Assembly: GCF_020026305.1 (NCBI RefSeq) | Contig: NZ_CP075691.1 | Coordinates: 6,510,001-6,574,000 of the forward strand | Direction: 5' to 3' | Origin: Streptomyces sp. 135 | GTDB taxonomy: Bacteria; Actinomycetota; Actinomycetes; Streptomycetales; Streptomycetaceae | DNA: 64,000 bases | Shown: positions 43,780 to 52,811 of the stretch, one piece after another | Numbering within the stretch: the first letter of the stretch is position 1 | Layout: the number at the start of each line of letters is the position of its first letter | Program-made: the position numbers and the translations under genes | The notes under the pieces: generated by a model | Databases searched by the model: none | What the model saw: only the letters and a program-made list of their open reading frames with translations | What the model was told of the DNA's origin: nothing

Positions 43780-45529
43780 TCCGCTCCAGCCTGCGGGCCA
43801 CCGTGTTGGGGTGGACGTGCAGGGCGTCGGCCGTGCGGGTGGCGCTGCCGCCGAGGGAGAAGTAGGTCTCCAGGGTCCGGGTGAGCTCGGTGCCCTGCTG
43901 GGCGTCGTACTCCAGGACCGGGCCGATGGCGTCCGCGATGAACCCTCCCGCGTTGGGCTCGTCGGACAACAGCAGCCCCAGGAAACCCAGTTCGCGCGAC
44001 GAGGCGGCGCCGCCCGCCGAACCGAGCGCGGTCAGCGCGTCCAGGCAGCGCTGCGCCTCCTGAAAGGCCTCCGAGAGCGTCTCCGCGGACGTGACCGGCC
44101 CCGCGCTGCCCACCGTCACCGGATGTCCCAGCGCCGCGGCGAACTCCGTGGCCACGGTCCGGCCGGTGGCCCCGGCGTCCGCGCCCGGCAGCAGGAGCAC
44201 GATCCCGTCCGACTCCACGCTCTTCAGGCCGGAACGCTGATGCGCGTACGACGACGCCCAGAAGGCCCCCCTGCCCTGCGGGTCGTTCTCGGGGCGGGCC
44301 ACGACGAGCACATGCGGCACGCTCAGGTCGACGGCGAGTCTGCGGGCGCGGTCGGCCAACTGCCGCGCGGACAGCTGCTCGCCGTGGATCAGGTCCTGGA
44401 ACACCTCGCTGCGCACCTGGAGTTCGGCGAGGCTGGTGCTCTGCTGAAGGAGCAGGGAGACGGCGGTGACCCGCGCCGTCAGGGAGATGATGTGCGTCTG
44501 CTGCTCGTCGAGCGGCCGGTCCGTGGCCAGGATCAGCGTGCCGAGCGGTTCCTCGCCCGCCAGGATCGGGCACACCCAGGTGCCGCCGGGCGTCATCACC
44601 GGCCGCCCTCCGGGGTGCGCCCCCATGGCGACCTTGCGGAGCTCGGCCTCGTCGAGCCCCGGGACCGGCGTGGCCGTCAGATCGGTGCCGCTCGGGTCGC
44701 GGACCAGGAACGTGCCCCCGAGCAGCTCGCCTGCCTCGTCCACCAGCGTGTGCAGATCACCGCCGCGCAGCACCAGGTCGATGAGCCTGGCGTAGACGAG
44801 GTTGAGCCGCTGCGCCGAGGCGTACGAGTCCTCGGCGCGGGAAGCGTCGAGCCGGAGCTCGCTCACCTCGTCCTGCGCCCGGCCCAGCCGTTGCGCCTTC
44901 TCGATCGCGACCGCCGCCAGGTCGCCGAGCGACGACATGAGGGTGATCTCGTCCGGCGTGAACGACCGCACCTGCCGGTGCCCGACGTAGAGCACGCCCA
45001 GGATGGCGGCGTCCCGGCGCAGCGGCACCCCGAGCACGGCGCGCAGCCCCTCCGCCCGCACCGCGCCGTGCGTGGTGTCGGTGCGCGGGATCTCGTCCTC
45101 AGCGAGGTAGTCGGCGGTCCACACGGGAGCGGCCCGCTCGGTCACCAGATTGCCGAGCCCGCCCGCGGTGGGCACCCGCATTCCCACGCTGACCATGCTG
45201 ATGTGACCGTCGGCCGCGTGCACCACCGACTCACCGCCCGCGGGGGAGTGGATCGACAGCCAGGCCATGTCGAGGCCGAGCAGGAAGCGGGCCCGGCGCG
45301 CGATGACGGTGAGCAGGCTGCTCAGGTCGTAGGGACGGGTCAGCTCGCGCGCGGTGTCGATGAGCGCCGCGAGTCCGGTCTGCCGGCTGTGCTGCTGGGA
45401 CATCAGCCCCTGCACGCGCAACGCGAGGTCCTTGGCCCGCTCCACCTGCTTCAGCCGGTCAGGCGTCACTCCCACGGCCAACTGGTCGAGTATGTCCACG
45501 ATTTCGTCGGTCGCGTTGCCCTGGTGCAT
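43652..45529 (-). CDS. GAF-PucR/CdaR-type regulator
   Basis: 625 aa. Order: N-terminal coiled segment, GAF sensor domain (about 70-200, WLSIHSPAGGESVVHAADGH, GVLYVGH), middle region, and C-terminal PucR helix-turn-helix (YFSLGGSATRTADALHVHPN, TVARRLERITELLG). ATG 45529 follows GGGGGAGGAACC. A regulator of this type often controls a neighbouring pathway; a 15-bp palindrome about 90 bases upstream may be its operator. Confidence 0.9.
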   Translation of the reverse strand: MHQGNATDEIVDILDQLAVGVTPDRLKQVERAKDLALRVQGLMSQQHSRQTGLAALIDTARELTRPYDLSSLLTVIARRARFLLGLDMAWLSIHSPAGGESVVHAADGHISMVSVGMRVPTAGGLGNLVTERAAPVWTADYLAEDEIPRTDTTHGAVRAEGLRAVLGVPLRRDAAILGVLYVGHRQVRSFTPDEITLMSSLGDLAAVAIEKAQRLGRAQDEVSELRLDASRAEDSYASAQRLNLVYARLIDLVLRGGDLHTLVDEAGELLGGTFLVRDPSGTDLTATPVPGLDEAELRKVAMGAHPGGRPVMTPGGTWVCPILAGEEPLGTLILATDRPLDEQQTHIISLTARVTAVSLLLQQSTSLAELQVRSEVFQDLIHGEQLSARQLADRARRLAVDLSVPHVLVVARPENDPQGRGAFWASSYAHQRSGLKSVESDGIVLLLPGADAGATGRTVATEFAAALGHPVTVGSAGPVTSAETLSEAFQEAQRCLDALTALGSAGGAASSRELGFLGLLLSDEPNAGGFIADAIGPVLEYDAQQGTELTRTLETYFSLGGSATRTADALHVHPNTVARRLERITELLGERWQDSTQRLEVQIALRLNRIRHTVRARGGGLTARR

Positions 45530-45617
45530 GGTTCCTCCCCCGTTGTGGCCTTCCGGCCCGACCCGTGCCGGACCTTCGCCCACAACCGCAGAACCATAAA
45601 GAAGGGACAACTTGAGG

Positions 45618-45632
45618 TCAACAGATTGTTGA
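45618..45632. promoter_or_regulatory. Palindrome TCAACA-GAT-TGTTGA
   Basis: Perfect inverted repeat in the 274-base divergent region between the PucR regulator and the methyltransferase gene, in an AT-richer patch. Likely a regulator site for one or both directions. Confidence 0.5.
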
Positions 45633-45803
45633 AGTGATAAACGCAGGTCAGGACCGGGGCTCGGTGGCCGGGTCACCGCTGGTGGCGGCTCGGCCTGTCG
45701 CGGAGGCACCTTCCCGCGGCACTTTCGGGGCGGCAGGGTGATGCCCACACCCGGTGCTCGCCCTATGCCGCAGAGTCACCGGAATCCCCTTTGGAGACGC
45801 TCG

Positions 45804-46529
45804 ATGACGCTGCACGTCCAGAACTATGAACGCTCCCTCGAACGCAGCCGCACGTCCCTGACCAGGGCGGACAGACCCCGTACCTTCCACCTCTGCGATC
45901 GCGAGTGGGACCTCCTGGACGAGGTGTTCGCCCCCGTCTACTCTCCCTCGACGGGCATCGGCCTGGACTTCCTCGGCCTCGCCGGAGGCGCCCCGGCGTC
46001 CTCGACGCGGTCGTTCCTCGACGTGGGGACCGGTACGGGGGTCATCGCCGTCCAGGCGGCGCTGGCCGGCGCCGAGCGGGTCGTCGCCCTGGACATCAAC
46101 CACCGGGCCGTGCGCAACGCCGACCTCAACGCCCGCCGGCACGGCGTGGCGGACCGCGTGCGGTCGGTGCACAGCGACATGTTCGACGGACTCGCCCCCG
46201 ACGAGCGCTTCGACACCGTCTTCTGGAGCTCCAACTACGTCCTGGCGCCCGAGGGTTACCAGTACCGCTCCGTCCACGAGTGCGCCTACGTCGACGTCGG
46301 CTACCGCGCCCACCGCCGCTTCCTGGCCGAGGCTCCCGAGCGCCTGACACCGCACGGCAGGGCCCTGCTCCACTTCAGCACCCGCGGAGACCTCGGCGCA
46401 CTGCACCGGATCGCCGACGAGTGCGGCCGGGAGCTGCGCACGGTGGCCGCCGTAGACGTGCTCGAGGGCGTGTACGGCAGCGACCGGGTCGAGCACCTGC
46501 TCCTCGAAGTCGTCCCCGCCGGCCGCTGA
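45804..46529 (+). CDS. SAM-dependent methyltransferase, PrmC/HemK-like
   Basis: 241-aa class I methyltransferase. SAM-binding motif FLDVGTGTGVIAVQAAL, acidic ribose contact VALDINHRAV, then FDTVFWSSNYVLAP where N-modifying relatives have NPPY. GGAG lies 8 nt before ATG 45804. Loss of NPPY argues against an N-methylating Gln/adenine enzyme; an O- or C-acceptor is possible. It precedes the aminodeoxychorismate synthase by 18 bases and is probably co-transcribed with it. Confidence 0.85.
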   Translation: MTLHVQNYERSLERSRTSLTRADRPRTFHLCDREWDLLDEVFAPVYSPSTGIGLDFLGLAGGAPASSTRSFLDVGTGTGVIAVQAALAGAERVVALDINHRAVRNADLNARRHGVADRVRSVHSDMFDGLAPDERFDTVFWSSNYVLAPEGYQYRSVHECAYVDVGYRAHRRFLAEAPERLTPHGRALLHFSTRGDLGALHRIADECGRELRTVAAVDVLEGVYGSDRVEHLLLEVVPAGR

Positions 46530-46547
46530 CCCCTGGAACAGACACTC

Positions 46548-48659
46548 GTGCGCACTCTGCTCGTCGACAACTACGACTCCTTCACGTACAACCTCTTCCA
46601 CTACGTCACCGAAGCGACCGGCAACGAGCCCGTCGTGGTCCACAACGACGACCCCCACTGGCGCACCGGCATGCTGTCCGGCTTCGACAGCGTGATCATC
46701 TCGCCGGGCCCCGGAAACCCGCGCCGCCCCGGTGACTTCGGGATCTGCCGGGAGATCGTCGAGCGCACCGAACTGCCGCTGCTCGGCATCTGCCTCGGCC
46801 ACCAGGGCATCGGACTGGCCCACGGCGCGCGGATCGACCGGGCACCGGAACCGCACCACGGACGGCTCTCCCCCGTCCTGCACGACGGGCGGGAACTGTT
46901 CCGGGGACTGCCCTCGCCGCTGGAGGCCGTCCGCTACCACTCCTTGGCGGTCACCGACCTGCCGGCCGAACTGGCCGCCACCGCGTGGACCCCGGACGGC
47001 GTGCTGATGGGCCTTCGCCACCGGACCCGGCCGATGTGGGGGGTGCAGTTCCACCCGGAGTCCATCTGCACGGAGCACGGCTTGCAACTCATGCGCAACT
47101 TCGCCGAGTTGTCGCGTGGGTGTGGGGCGGGGCGTCCCGTTCCCGTGGGGGTCGGGCGGCGCGTGGCCGCCGGTTCACCACCCGCGGCACCGGATGCGTC
47201 GGCCCCGCGCAAGCTGCGGGTGCTCACCCGGCAGCTGCCGACCCGCTGGGGTGCCGAGGAGACGTACGACCGTCTCTTCCGCCCGAACGCCCACGCCTTC
47301 TGGCTCGACAGCAGCCGTTTCGACCCGGCCCGCGGCAGGTTCTCGGTGCTGGGCGACGCCTCGGGGCCGCTGGCCCGCGTGGCCACCGCCGACGTCGCGA
47401 GCGGCACGGTCTCCGTGACCTCACGCGCGGGAACGGAAGTGGTCGGCGGCTCCTTCCTGGACTGGCTCGACCGGGACCTGCACGGCGTGAGCGTGCAACT
47501 CCCGTACCTGCCAGGCGGCTTCGCGCTCGGCTGGGTCGGATGTCTCGGCTACGAACTCAAGGCCCAGTGCGGCGGTGAAGCGGTGCACCGCTCCCCGCAG
47601 CCCGACGCCGTCATGGTCTTCGCCGACCGCGCCCTGGTCCTTGACCACCTGACGGGCCTCACCCATCTGCTCGCCCTGGTCGAGGACGGCCCGGCCGAGC
47701 GGACGGATGCCGCCGTCGACTGGCTGACGGCCACCGAGGCCCTGCTCCGCGGCGCGCCCGGCCCACGGCTCGCCGCACCCGTGCCGCCCGCCGACGCGCA
47801 CGGCCTCCGCCTCCGCCACGACCGCGCCGCCTACCTGGACCTCATCGACGCCTGCCGGGAGGAACTGGCCGCGGGAGAGACGTACGAGGTGTGCCTCACC
47901 AACCAGGCCCGGGTGCACGGGACGTTCGACCCGTGGGAGGGGTACCGGCTGCTGCGCCGCGCCCACCCCGCGCCGTTCGGCGCGCTGCTCCAGTTCGACG
48001 GGTTCTCGGTCCTGAGCACCTCGCCCGAGCGCTTCATGACCGTCTCGGCCGACGGGCTGATCGAGTCCAAGCCCATCAAGGGAACGAGACCACGCGGGGA
48101 GAGCCCGGCCCAGGACGCCGCGCACGTCGCCGATCTGCTGGGCAGCGAGAAGGACCGCGCCGAGAACCTCATGATCGTCGACCTGGTCCGCAACGACATA
48201 GGGCGCTGCGCGCGACCCGGCAGCGTACGGGTCACCGGGCTGTTCGAGGTGGAAACGTACGCCACCGTGCACCAGCTGGTGAGCACCGTGCAGGGGCGGC
48301 TCGCCCCGGGGCGCACCGCCGTGGACTGCGTGCGGGCGGCCTTCCCGGCCGGCTCCATGACCGGCGCCCCGAAGGTGCGCACGATGCGCGTACTCGACCG
48401 GCTCGAAGGCGGGGCGCGCGGTGTCTACTCCGGCGCCCTCGGCTACTTCTCGCTGTCGGGAGCGGCTGATCTGAGCGTCGTCATCCGGACCGCCGTGGTC
48501 ACCGACGACCGGGTCACCTACGGCGTCGGCGGAGCGATCGTCACGCTGTCCGACCCGGCCGAGGAGTTCGCGGAGACGATGGTGAAGGCGGTGCCGCTGC
48601 GGACGCTGACCGGGGCGGAGCTCACCGCGCGGACGCCGGGCCGGCGGACGGACGGCTGA
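46548..48659 (+). CDS. pabAB: Aminodeoxychorismate synthase, fused PabA-PabB
   Basis: 703 aa. Residues 1-190 are a class I glutamine amidotransferase (YDSFTYNLF, nucleophile in GICLGHQGIG, FHPES). Residues 225-700 are chorismate-utilising PabB: SKPIKGTRPRG with the PIKGT motif that distinguishes it from anthranilate synthase (PIAGT), RAENLMIVDLVRNDIGR, GSMTGAPKVRTM. It makes 4-amino-4-deoxychorismate, a precursor of p-aminobenzoate or p-aminophenylalanine units. No PabC lyase or mutase partner lies in the window. The fused form is typical of antibiotic clusters. Confidence 0.93.
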   Translation: MRTLLVDNYDSFTYNLFHYVTEATGNEPVVVHNDDPHWRTGMLSGFDSVIISPGPGNPRRPGDFGICREIVERTELPLLGICLGHQGIGLAHGARIDRAPEPHHGRLSPVLHDGRELFRGLPSPLEAVRYHSLAVTDLPAELAATAWTPDGVLMGLRHRTRPMWGVQFHPESICTEHGLQLMRNFAELSRGCGAGRPVPVGVGRRVAAGSPPAAPDASAPRKLRVLTRQLPTRWGAEETYDRLFRPNAHAFWLDSSRFDPARGRFSVLGDASGPLARVATADVASGTVSVTSRAGTEVVGGSFLDWLDRDLHGVSVQLPYLPGGFALGWVGCLGYELKAQCGGEAVHRSPQPDAVMVFADRALVLDHLTGLTHLLALVEDGPAERTDAAVDWLTATEALLRGAPGPRLAAPVPPADAHGLRLRHDRAAYLDLIDACREELAAGETYEVCLTNQARVHGTFDPWEGYRLLRRAHPAPFGALLQFDGFSVLSTSPERFMTVSADGLIESKPIKGTRPRGESPAQDAAHVADLLGSEKDRAENLMIVDLVRNDIGRCARPGSVRVTGLFEVETYATVHQLVSTVQGRLAPGRTAVDCVRAAFPAGSMTGAPKVRTMRVLDRLEGGARGVYSGALGYFSLSGAADLSVVIRTAVVTDDRVTYGVGGAIVTLSDPAEEFAETMVKAVPLRTLTGAELTARTPGRRTDG

Positions 48660-48712
48660 GCCCTGTGCCTCCGTCCCACGCGAGTCCGTCCCTGCCCACT
48701 GCTCGGCACCGG

Positions 48713-49660
48713 TCAGCGGGCGGCGGCGTGCCAGGCGTCGCGGCACCGGGTCAGCTCCGCCGCGAGCAGATCCGGAGCCGTCCGGGGGCCGGCCCCGCCA
48801 CCCGCGCCGCACAGCAGCAGTTCCTTTTCCCCCTCCCGCACGCCCGGCATGACGTCACCCGCCAACTCGACGCCGGACGCCGCCGCTTCCAGCTCGTGAG
48901 CGGTGAGGGCTACGCCCGTGTTCCAGCCGATGAGCCGGGGCAGGTGGTGTGTCCGGAGCGACGACCACAGGAGCGTCGGGGGAGCGACGCTGCCGGCCCG
49001 CAGTACCCTCCACCACGCGTTCCTCAGGCGTCGTTCGCGGAGCGCGTACAGGAGCCGGGCCATCGCGATGCCGGGGGTGGCCACGCCGACGTCCGGTACG
49101 CCGACGTCGTCCAAGAGGCCGACCGGACAGGTCAGGAGAACCCGGGTCTCCACGGGAGCCGTGCCCGCGACCAGGGCCCGCTCCATGCCGTCGAGCAGCG
49201 CGTCGAAGACCCGGTCGGCCTGCTCGACCGTGCAGATCAGCGTGGCGTTGACGCTGATGCCCAGGGCGAGGCACTCGCTCATCGCCTCCAGGCCCGCCTC
49301 GGTGGCCGGAATCTGGACCAGCAGGTTCGGTCGGTCCACGGCCGCCCGGAGCGATCGGGCGGCCCGTACCAGGGACGGGGCGTCATCGGCGTACGCGGGA
49401 TCGACCGGAGCCGACACCAGTCCGGGCGACGACCCGACGAGCGGGGGCACGGACGCCGCCCGCGCCCGCTCGCACAGGCGCCGCACCGCCTGCGGGTCGG
49501 GCGGTGCGTGAGCGGGGAGCAGCACGCCGGCCGGGGCCCGGAGGGTGTGCGGGAGCTGGTCCGGTACGGCGATGTGTGGTCCGCCTTCCACGGCCAGCCA
49601 TGACTGGACCCCTTCGGCGGCGAGTTGTTCCACGAGGCCGACGGCCCGTTGGCTCATCAT
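48713..49660 (-). CDS. Transaldolase-like protein lacking the Schiff-base lysine
   Basis: 315 aa (ATG 49660; second ATG at 49657). Transaldolase barrel pieces are clear: VSAPVDPAYADDAPSLV, GLEAMSECLALGISVNATLI, VEQADRVFDALLDGMERAL. In true transaldolases the substrate lysine lies in IKIPGT; here the stretch is LLVQIPAT, so Gln116 replaces Lys. The C-terminal LWSSLRTHHLP also departs from the usual LWASTG. It may bind a sugar phosphate or do different chemistry. Convergent with pabAB. Confidence 0.78.
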   Translation of the reverse strand: MMSQRAVGLVEQLAAEGVQSWLAVEGGPHIAVPDQLPHTLRAPAGVLLPAHAPPDPQAVRRLCERARAASVPPLVGSSPGLVSAPVDPAYADDAPSLVRAARSLRAAVDRPNLLVQIPATEAGLEAMSECLALGISVNATLICTVEQADRVFDALLDGMERALVAGTAPVETRVLLTCPVGLLDDVGVPDVGVATPGIAMARLLYALRERRLRNAWWRVLRAGSVAPPTLLWSSLRTHHLPRLIGWNTGVALTAHELEAAASGVELAGDVMPGVREGEKELLLCGAGGGAGPRTAPDLLAAELTRCRDAWHAAAR

Positions 49661-49972
49661 GCGGTGGATCCTAGAGAGAGCCGCGCCGCCGGAACACCGA
49701 CCCCCGCAGGCTCTGTCAAGTCTCCCCGCCGGCAGCGAACCCATGGGCAGGGCGGGTCGAACCCATGGGCAGGGCGGGCCGAATCCCTCCCGCGTACAGC
49801 CCAGTTGACGAAGTCCCGGCCCGCGTCCTGTGCCGCCGCCCACCGCGTACCTACTGTCTTGCCCGTCGCCGACGAGCATGCGCCGGACACCTGTTCCGGG
49901 CCGCACTCCGAAGTCGCCCACCACGGCGCGCCGCGCCTTCCTTCTCCACTGAACCCGCCCTCAGGAGCACAC
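49661..49972. other. Divergent promoter region
   Basis: No gene. Contains the 22-base tandem repeat at 49737-49780 and must hold promoters for the transaldolase-like and HD-domain genes. Confidence 0.5.
49737..49780 (+). repeat. 22-base tandem repeat, two copies
   Basis: Unit starts GAACCCATGGGCAGGGCGGG at 49737 and 49759, 21 of 22 bases identical; a partial third copy (GAATCC) follows. Confidence 0.9.
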
Positions 49973-50605
49973 ATGACCATTGCCGACATCAAGGTGCCCG
50001 ACAGCGTCCTGGCCAAGGAGGCCACGGAGCTGGTCCGGGACACGGCCGACGAACTGATCTTCCACCACTCTCGCCGCGTGTACCTCTTCGGCGCGCTGCA
50101 GGGGAACCGGCGCGGTCTGTCGTACGACGCCGAACTGCTCTACGTGGGCGCGATGTTCCACGACCTCGGGCTCACCGAGAAGCACCGCACGTCCACTCGT
50201 CGCTTCGAGATCGACGGCGCCGAGGACGCCAAGGAGTTCCTCCTGGCGCGCGGCGTCACCGAGGACGCGGCCCGAGTGGTGTGGGAGGCCATCGCCCTGC
50301 ACACCACCCCCGAGATCCCCACCTACATGGCGCCCGAGATCGCCCTGGTCACAGCCGGTGTCGAGCTCGACGTCCTGGGCATCGGCTACGACGACATCGC
50401 CGACGAGCAGCGGGCCGCCGTCGTCGCGGCGCACCCCCGCCCCGACTTCAAGCGCCGGATCCTCCAGGCCTTCAACGACGGCATCGCGCACCGCCCCGAC
50501 ACCACCTTCGGCAACATCAAGGCCGATGTCCTCGCGCGCTACACCGAGGGCTACGTGCGGCCGAACTTCGTCGACGTCATCACGGAATCGCGCTGGCCCG
50601 AGTAA
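49973..50605 (+). CDS. HD-domain hydrolase (cyanamide hydratase-like)
   Basis: 210 aa. Metal-dependent HD fold: His in IFHHSRRVYLFG, the His-Asp pair in AMFHDLGLTEKH, and the downstream Asp in AGVELDVLGIGYDD. The layout resembles the cyanamide-hydratase subgroup rather than nucleotide phosphohydrolases. CAGGAG lies 6 nt before ATG 49973. The next gene starts 89 bases on, so it may be co-transcribed. Confidence 0.83.
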   Translation: MTIADIKVPDSVLAKEATELVRDTADELIFHHSRRVYLFGALQGNRRGLSYDAELLYVGAMFHDLGLTEKHRTSTRRFEIDGAEDAKEFLLARGVTEDAARVVWEAIALHTTPEIPTYMAPEIALVTAGVELDVLGIGYDDIADEQRAAVVAAHPRPDFKRRILQAFNDGIAHRPDTTFGNIKADVLARYTEGYVRPNFVDVITESRWPE

Positions 50606-50694
50606 CCCGCCGACGGCGCCGCCCGCCCCCCACTCCTCACCCCACCCCACCCCACTCCTCACCCCACCATTGAGAAAGGCTCCGTGACACCGTC

Positions 50695-52212
50695 ATGAAG
50701 TCCATCCCTCTCCATACGAACTCCCTCAAGCGCTGGGCGGTCTTCGGTTCCCTCACCGCCATGAGTCTCGCCACCACGGTCACCGGACCCGCGTCCGCGG
50801 CGGCCGGCGACGCCGGGCCGACCCCGTTCGCCGTTCAGGCGCGGGCCGACGGCGACAACGTCGTCCTGCAGTGGAACAAGCTGATCAGCGAAGCCATGGC
50901 GGTGAACAACCAGGGCTCCATGCACCCCACTCCGCCGCCGGTCGGCGGCCGGACGCTCGCGGTGGTGCACAACGCGATGTACGACGCCTGGGCCGCGTAC
51001 GACGCGAAGGCCGTCGGCACCCAGCTCGGCGGTGACCTGCGCCGCCCCGAGGTGGAGCGCACCGAGGCCAACAAGCGCAAGGCGGTCAGCTTCGCGGCGC
51101 ACCGCGCGCTGAGCGACCTGTTCCCCCAGCAGCGGGCGACCTTCGACGCCAAGCTCGCGGCGCTCGGCTACGACGCGGCGGAGGCCGGCACCGCCGCGGC
51201 GGGAACGCCCGCCGCCGTGGCGGTCGAGGCGACCGACGCGCTGCTGGAGGTCCGCCACCAGGACGGCTCCAACCAGCTGGGCAACCCGCCGTACACGTCG
51301 CCGGAGGGCTTCTACAAGCCGGTCAACCCGGCGCAGGACGTGAATCACTTCGACAAGAGCAAGATCGTCGACCCGAGCCGGTGGACGCCGCTGACCCTGA
51401 ACGGCATGACGCACAACTTCCTCACCCCGCATTTCGCGGCGTCGAAGCCGTTCGTCATCAACGACGTGGACAGCTACCTCCCGTCGGCGCCCCCGAAGTA
51501 CGGCAGCGCCGCATCGAAGCGTGCGATAGCCCAACAGATGCACATCAACGCCAGTCTGACGGAGCGTCAGAAGGCGCTCGCCGAGTTCTGGCAGTACCGG
51601 GACACCTCGTCTTCGTCCATCCCGCAGGAGTGGGCGGCCTTCGTGTCCAAGCGCGACCACCACAGCCTCGACCAGGACGTGAAGATGTTCTTCGCCCTGA
51701 ACATCGCGGAGGGCGATGAGGCGGTCGTCGACTGGAAGACCAAGGTCCACTTCGACTACGGCCGTCCGATCACCATGATCCGCTACGCGATGGACGGCAA
51801 GAGGATCCGCGGCTACGCGGGCCCCGGCCAGGGCACCAAGGTGATCGACGGCGCCAAGTGGCAGCCGTACCTGAAGACGCCGGCCTTCGCGGCCTACGGC
51901 TCGGGGCACACCGGCTTCACGGCCGCCGGGGCGGAGATCCTCGAGCAGTTCACCGGGTCCGACGAGTACGGCGGCACGGGCGTCATCAAGGCGGGCAGCT
52001 CGGGCATCGAGACCGGCATGCCGTCGAAGGACATCGCGCTCAAGTGGGACACGTTCTCCGACGCGGCCCAGGAGGTGGGCGAATCGCGCCTGTGGGGCGG
52101 CGTGCACTGGGAGTTCGACCACACCGAGGCCGACGCGCAGGCCCGCGAACTCGCCCGTGACGTCTGGGCGGAGTCCGAGCAGTACTTCGACGGCAGCCAC
52201 CCGGACGCCTGA
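50695..52212 (+). CDS. Secreted vanadium-dependent haloperoxidase-like PAP2 protein
   Basis: 505 aa with a signal peptide (basic MKSIPLHTNSLKRW, hydrophobic core, likely cut after PASAAA near 37). Phosphate/vanadate-binding residues: Arg in DYGRPITMIRY, AYGSGHTGFTAAGAE with the catalytic His, and SRLWGGVHWEFDHTEA with the vanadate-ligand His. May be a haloperoxidase or an acid phosphatase; halide use cannot be judged. Only a weak ribosome site is seen at ATG 50695. Confidence 0.83.
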   Translation: MKSIPLHTNSLKRWAVFGSLTAMSLATTVTGPASAAAGDAGPTPFAVQARADGDNVVLQWNKLISEAMAVNNQGSMHPTPPPVGGRTLAVVHNAMYDAWAAYDAKAVGTQLGGDLRRPEVERTEANKRKAVSFAAHRALSDLFPQQRATFDAKLAALGYDAAEAGTAAAGTPAAVAVEATDALLEVRHQDGSNQLGNPPYTSPEGFYKPVNPAQDVNHFDKSKIVDPSRWTPLTLNGMTHNFLTPHFAASKPFVINDVDSYLPSAPPKYGSAASKRAIAQQMHINASLTERQKALAEFWQYRDTSSSSIPQEWAAFVSKRDHHSLDQDVKMFFALNIAEGDEAVVDWKTKVHFDYGRPITMIRYAMDGKRIRGYAGPGQGTKVIDGAKWQPYLKTPAFAAYGSGHTGFTAAGAEILEQFTGSDEYGGTGVIKAGSSGIETGMPSKDIALKWDTFSDAAQEVGESRLWGGVHWEFDHTEADAQARELARDVWAESEQYFDGSHPDA

Positions 52213-52260
52213 TTCCCGGACGCGGGCTTCGACAGCCTCGTCGGCTCCAGGAACCGGTCC

Positions 52261-52674
52261 TCAGCCGGCCGCGTTGTCGACGCGCAGCCGCACCTGTTCC
52301 TCCAGCCGCTGGAGGCTGCGGTCAAGGGCGGTGCGCACGGCCTGTTCCCCCGGGTCGTGCCCCTCCTCGAAGAACGACAGGTGCACCGTGACCTCACTGG
52401 TGCCGCTGTCCATGCCGGCGACCTGGAGCCAGCCGGTGTAGCCGCCCTGTTCGCGGGTGCCCCACTCGAGCCGCATCTGGTCGCGCCGGGCCCGCAGCAG
52501 GGCGGACACGTCCTGGTCGGTGCGGTCCTCGTGCACGGTGACGGCGGGTGGCTCACCGGCGTCCACGTGCAGTTCCTGCGGCAGCCACGCGTCCATCTGG
52601 TCGACGTCGGCGGCCTGCTCGAAAACGTGCTCGGGCAGTGCGGGCATCGTGCGCGAACGTTCGTACTCGGTCAT
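52261..52674 (-). CDS. SRPBCC-family protein
   Basis: 137 aa, START/Bet v1-like fold: N-terminal PEHVFEQAADVDQMDAWLP, middle beta strands WGTREQGGYTGWLQV and SEVTVHLSF, long C-terminal helix. Common Streptomyces stand-alone member; likely binds a hydrophobic ligand, function unknown. Confidence 0.8.
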   Translation of the reverse strand: MTEYERSRTMPALPEHVFEQAADVDQMDAWLPQELHVDAGEPPAVTVHEDRTDQDVSALLRARRDQMRLEWGTREQGGYTGWLQVAGMDSGTSEVTVHLSFFEEGHDPGEQAVRTALDRSLQRLEEQVRLRVDNAAG

Positions 52675-52719
52675 CGGGACACCGTTCCTCGACTCGGGGA
52701 CACAGGTACACAGGGGGGC

Positions 52720-52745
52720 ACAAAAGGAACGTACAAAAGGAACGT
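52720..52745 (-). repeat. 13-base perfect tandem repeat
   Basis: ACAAAAGGAACGT twice in the promoter region of the SRPBCC gene, 46 bases before its start. Could be an operator or promoter element (minus strand ACGTTCCTTTTGT). Confidence 0.7.
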
Positions 52746-52811
52746 CTGTCGCGCTTCCGCCCTACTTACGCGGAGGCGCTCAGACGTCGGACGTGGTGAT
52801 GACCGGCGGCG

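Noticed and set aside
18010..49660. Hidden PKS or NRPS module
   Set aside because: No ketosynthase (cysteine active-site motif), condensation (HHxxxDG) or multidomain adenylation-carrier protein was found; the adenylation proteins are stand-alone.
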